Below are positions 61,589 to 64,000 of a stretch of DNA of 64,000 nucleotides, piece by piece (position 1 is the stretch's first letter; each line of letters begins with the position of its first letter). A program made the translations under genes and the position numbers. A model generated the notes under the pieces. The model was not told where the DNA came from, searched no databases, and saw nothing but the letters and a program-made list of their open reading frames with translations. The DNA is from Papio anubis (taxonomy: Eukaryota > Chordata > Mammalia > Primates > Cercopithecidae): NCBI RefSeq assembly GCF_008728515.1, contig NC_044989.1:81724147-81788146 (forward strand), written 5' to 3'.

Positions 61589-64000
61589 TGGCACATTTTC
61601 TTAATCCAGTCTGTCACTGATGGACATTTGGTTGATTTCAAGTCTTTGCTACTGTGAATAGTGCTGCAATAAACATACATGTGCCTGTGTCTTTATAGGA
61701 GCATGATTTATAATCTTTTGGGTATATACCCAGTAATGGGATGGCTGAGTCAAATGGTATTTCTAGTTATAGGTCCCTGAGGAATCACCACACTGTTTTC
61801 CACATTGGTTGAACCAGTTTACAGTCTCACCAACAGTGTAAAAGTGTTCCTATTTCTCCACATCCTCTCCAGCACTTGTTGTTTCCTGACTTTTTAATGA
61901 TTGCCATTCTAACTGGTGTGAGATGGTATCTCATTGTGGTTTTGATTTGCAATTCTCTGATGGCCAGTGATGATGAGCATTTTTTCATGTGTCTGTTGGC
62001 TGTACGAATGTCTTCTTTTGAGAAGTGTCTGTTCATATCCTTTGCCCACTTTTTGATGGGGTTGTTTGTTTTTTTCTTGTAAATTTGTTTGAGTTTTTTG
62101 TAGGTTCTGGATATTAGCCCTTTGTCAGATGAGTAGATTGCAAAAATTTTCTCCCATTCTATAGGTTTCCTGTTCACTCTGATGGTAATTTCTTTTGCTG
62201 TGCAGAAGCTCTTTGGCTTAATTAGTTCCCATTTGTCAATTTTGGCTTTTCTTGCCGTTGCTTTTGGTGTTTTAGACATGAAGTCCTTGCCCATACCTAT
62301 GTCCTGAATGGTATTACCTAGGTTTTCTTCTAGGGATTTTATGGTATTAGGTGTAACATTTAAGTCTCTAATCCATCTTGAATTAATTTTTGTATAAGGA
62401 GTAAGGAAAGGATCGAGTTTCAGCTTTCTACTTATGGCTAGCCAATTTCCAGGCACCATTTATTAAATAGGGAATCCTTTCCCCACTTCTTGTTTTTGTC
62501 AGATTTGTCAAAGATCAGATGACTGTAGATGTGTGGTATTATTTCTGACGACTCTGTTCTGTTCCATTGGTCTATATCTCTGTTTTGGTACCAGTACCAT
62601 GCTGTTTTGCTTACTGTAGCCTTGTAGTATAGTTTAAAGTCAGATAGCATGATGCCTCCAGCTTTGTTCTTTTGACTTAGGATTGTCTTGGCAATGTGGG
62701 GTCTTTTTTGGTTCCATATGAACTTTAAAGAAGTTTTTCCAATTCTGTGAAGAAAGTCAATGGTAGCTTAATGGGGATGGCATTGAATCTATAAATTACC
62801 TTGGGCAGTATGGCCATTTTCATGATATTCATTGTTCCTATCCTTGAGCATGGTATGTTCTTCCTTTTGTTTGTGTCCTCTTTTATTTCACTGAGCAGTG
62901 GTTTGTGGTTCTCCTTGAAGAGGTCCTTTATATTGCTTGTAAGTTGGATTCCTAGGTATTTTATTCTCTTTGAAGCTATTGTGAATGGGAGTTCATTCAT
63001 GATTTGGCTCTCTGTTTGTCTGTTATTGGTATATAGGAATGCTTGTGATTTTTGCACACTGATTTTGTATCCAGAGACTTTGCTGAAGTTGCTTATCAGC
63101 TTAAGGAGATTTTTGGCGGAGACCATGAGGTTTTCCAAATATACGATCATGTCATCTGCAAACAGAGACAATTTGACTTCCTCTTTTCCTAATTGAATAC
63201 CCTTTCTTTCTTTCTCCTGCCTGATTACCCTGGCCAGAACTTCCAACGCTATGTTGAATAGCAGTTGTGAGAGAGGGCATCCGTGCCTTGTGCCAGTTTT
63301 CAAAGGGAATGCTTCCAGTTTTTGCCCATTCAATATGATATTGGCTGTGGGTCTGTCATAAGTAGTTCTTATTATTTTGAGATGCATCCCATCAATACCT
63401 AGTTTATTGAGAGTTTTTAGCATGAAGGGCTGTTGAATTTTGTTGAGGGCCTTTTCTGCATCTATTGAGATAATCATGTGGTTTTTGTCTTTGATTCCGT
63501 TTATGTGATGGATTTTGTTTATTGATTTGTGTATGTTGAACCAGTCTTGCATCCCAGGGATGAAGCCAAGTTGATCGTGGTGGATGAACTTTTGGATGTG
63601 CTCTGGGATTCAGTTTGCCAGTATTTTATTGAGGATTTTTGCATCAATATTCATTGGGGATATTGGTCTAAAATTATTTTTTTGTTGTGTCTCTGCCAGG
63701 CTTTGGTATCAGGATGATGCTGGCCTCATAAAATGCGTTAGAAAGGATTCCCTCTTTTTCTATTGATTGGAATAGTTTTAGAAGGAATGGTACCAGCTCC
63801 TCTTTGTACCTCTGGTAGAATTCGGCTGTGAATCCGTTTGCTCCTGGACTTTTTTTGGTTTGTAGGCTATTAATTATTGCCTCAATTTCAGAGCCTGCTA
63901 TTGGTCTATTCAGGGATTCAACTTCTTCCTGGTTTAATCTTGGGAGGGTGTATGTGTACAGGAATTTATCCATTTCTTCTGGATTTTCTAGTTTATTTGC
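61435..64000 (-). pseudogene. L1 ORF2 pseudogene, 5' part outside window
   Basis: Minus-strand fragments in order: SPGANGFTAEFYQRYKEEL (63674-63973), a 275-codon frame at 62725-63552 with MIISIDAEKALNKIQQPFML and intact LFADDMIVYLENL, then 62438-62650, 62459-61827 with KGLISRTYKKLKQIYKKK, and the C-terminus 61435-61680 ending SLIGGN. These lie in different frames, so at least four frameshifts separate them. The catalytic FADD is kept but the protein is broken. Endonuclease and start lie beyond 64000. Confidence 0.93.

Larger units (their letters stand above)
60997..64000 (-). mobile_element. L1PA-type LINE, antisense, extends beyond window
   Basis: Reversed poly-A tail, 3' UTR and ORF2 of a fairly young primate L1 running off the right edge. 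The 3' UTR shows GGCAGGTTTGTTACATATGT, CATGTGCCAAATTGGTGTGC and GAATGATGGTTTCCAGC. The portion 63212-63876 closely matches the L1 at 1-663. A 216-bp tandem duplication spans 61157-61588 near the 3' end. Confidence 0.95.

Noticed and set aside
62801..63196. Plus-strand open frame of 131 codons
   Set aside because: Antisense shadow of the L1 ORF2 pseudogene on the minus strand.
1..64000. CRISPR arrays, operons, tRNA, rRNA or snRNA genes
   Set aside because: I scanned for regular spaced repeats, cloverleaf-type genes and U6 or Y RNA start motifs and saw none. The sequence is vertebrate intergenic DNA.

Overview
The window looks like intergenic DNA of a catarrhine primate. It is AT-rich and contains Alu elements (including a young AluY-type copy), L1PA and older L1M elements, MaLR and other LTRs, MIR, Tigger-like elements and a MER85-like piggyBac copy. 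One Alu (37305-37605) carries GATCCGGCCACTGC where human AluY normally reads GATCGCGCCACTGC. I associate that form with Old World monkey AluYR copies, so macaque or baboon-like DNA is more likely than human, at moderate certainty. I find no intact protein gene, no RNA gene, no CpG island and no CRISPR. Every long open frame is a broken L1 ORF2, lies inside a repeat, or looks like chance.

Layout. 1-663: antisense L1PA fragment running off the left edge. 664-5440: old, nearly full-length antisense L1M carrying a nested Alu. 5.4-22 kb: a second Alu, three co-oriented solo MaLR LTRs (7285, 8861, 19635), a Tigger-like DNA transposon (11682), short L1 3' ends, and a cluster of antisense ERVL-type LTRs, one split by a younger 576-bp LTR. 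22.1-27 kb: a CCTT microsatellite, a relic Alu and sense L1M DNA with a long 3' UTR. 27.2-33.6 kb: an LTR, a truncated Tigger-like element, an antisense L1 with a tandemly repeated 5' region and nested Alu, then LTR-like DNA and another old L1. 33.6-48.7 kb: L1M copies in both orientations with MIR, Alu and LTR insertions. 48.7-53.6 kb: the least repeat-dense stretch, with three MIRs and the MER85-like element. 53666-58352: a sense L1 with good target-site duplications that has lost ORF1. 58.4-60.9 kb: no recognised repeat. 61-64 kb: an antisense L1PA running off the right edge, with a 216-bp tandem duplication near its 3' end.

Nothing here forms a pathway or operon. The biology is transposon history: L1 enzymes copied L1 and Alu, old retroviral-like LTRs inserted and recombined to solo copies, and DNA transposons inserted and decayed. 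I see no convincing undescribed system. The best leads are the MER85-like copy, the ORF1-less L1, the tandem units in an L1 5' region, the AT-rich inverted repeat at 47.85-47.98 kb, and the directly repeated L1 pieces at the two window edges. Family names come from recognising consensus motifs by eye; boundaries of old repeats are approximate by tens of bases.
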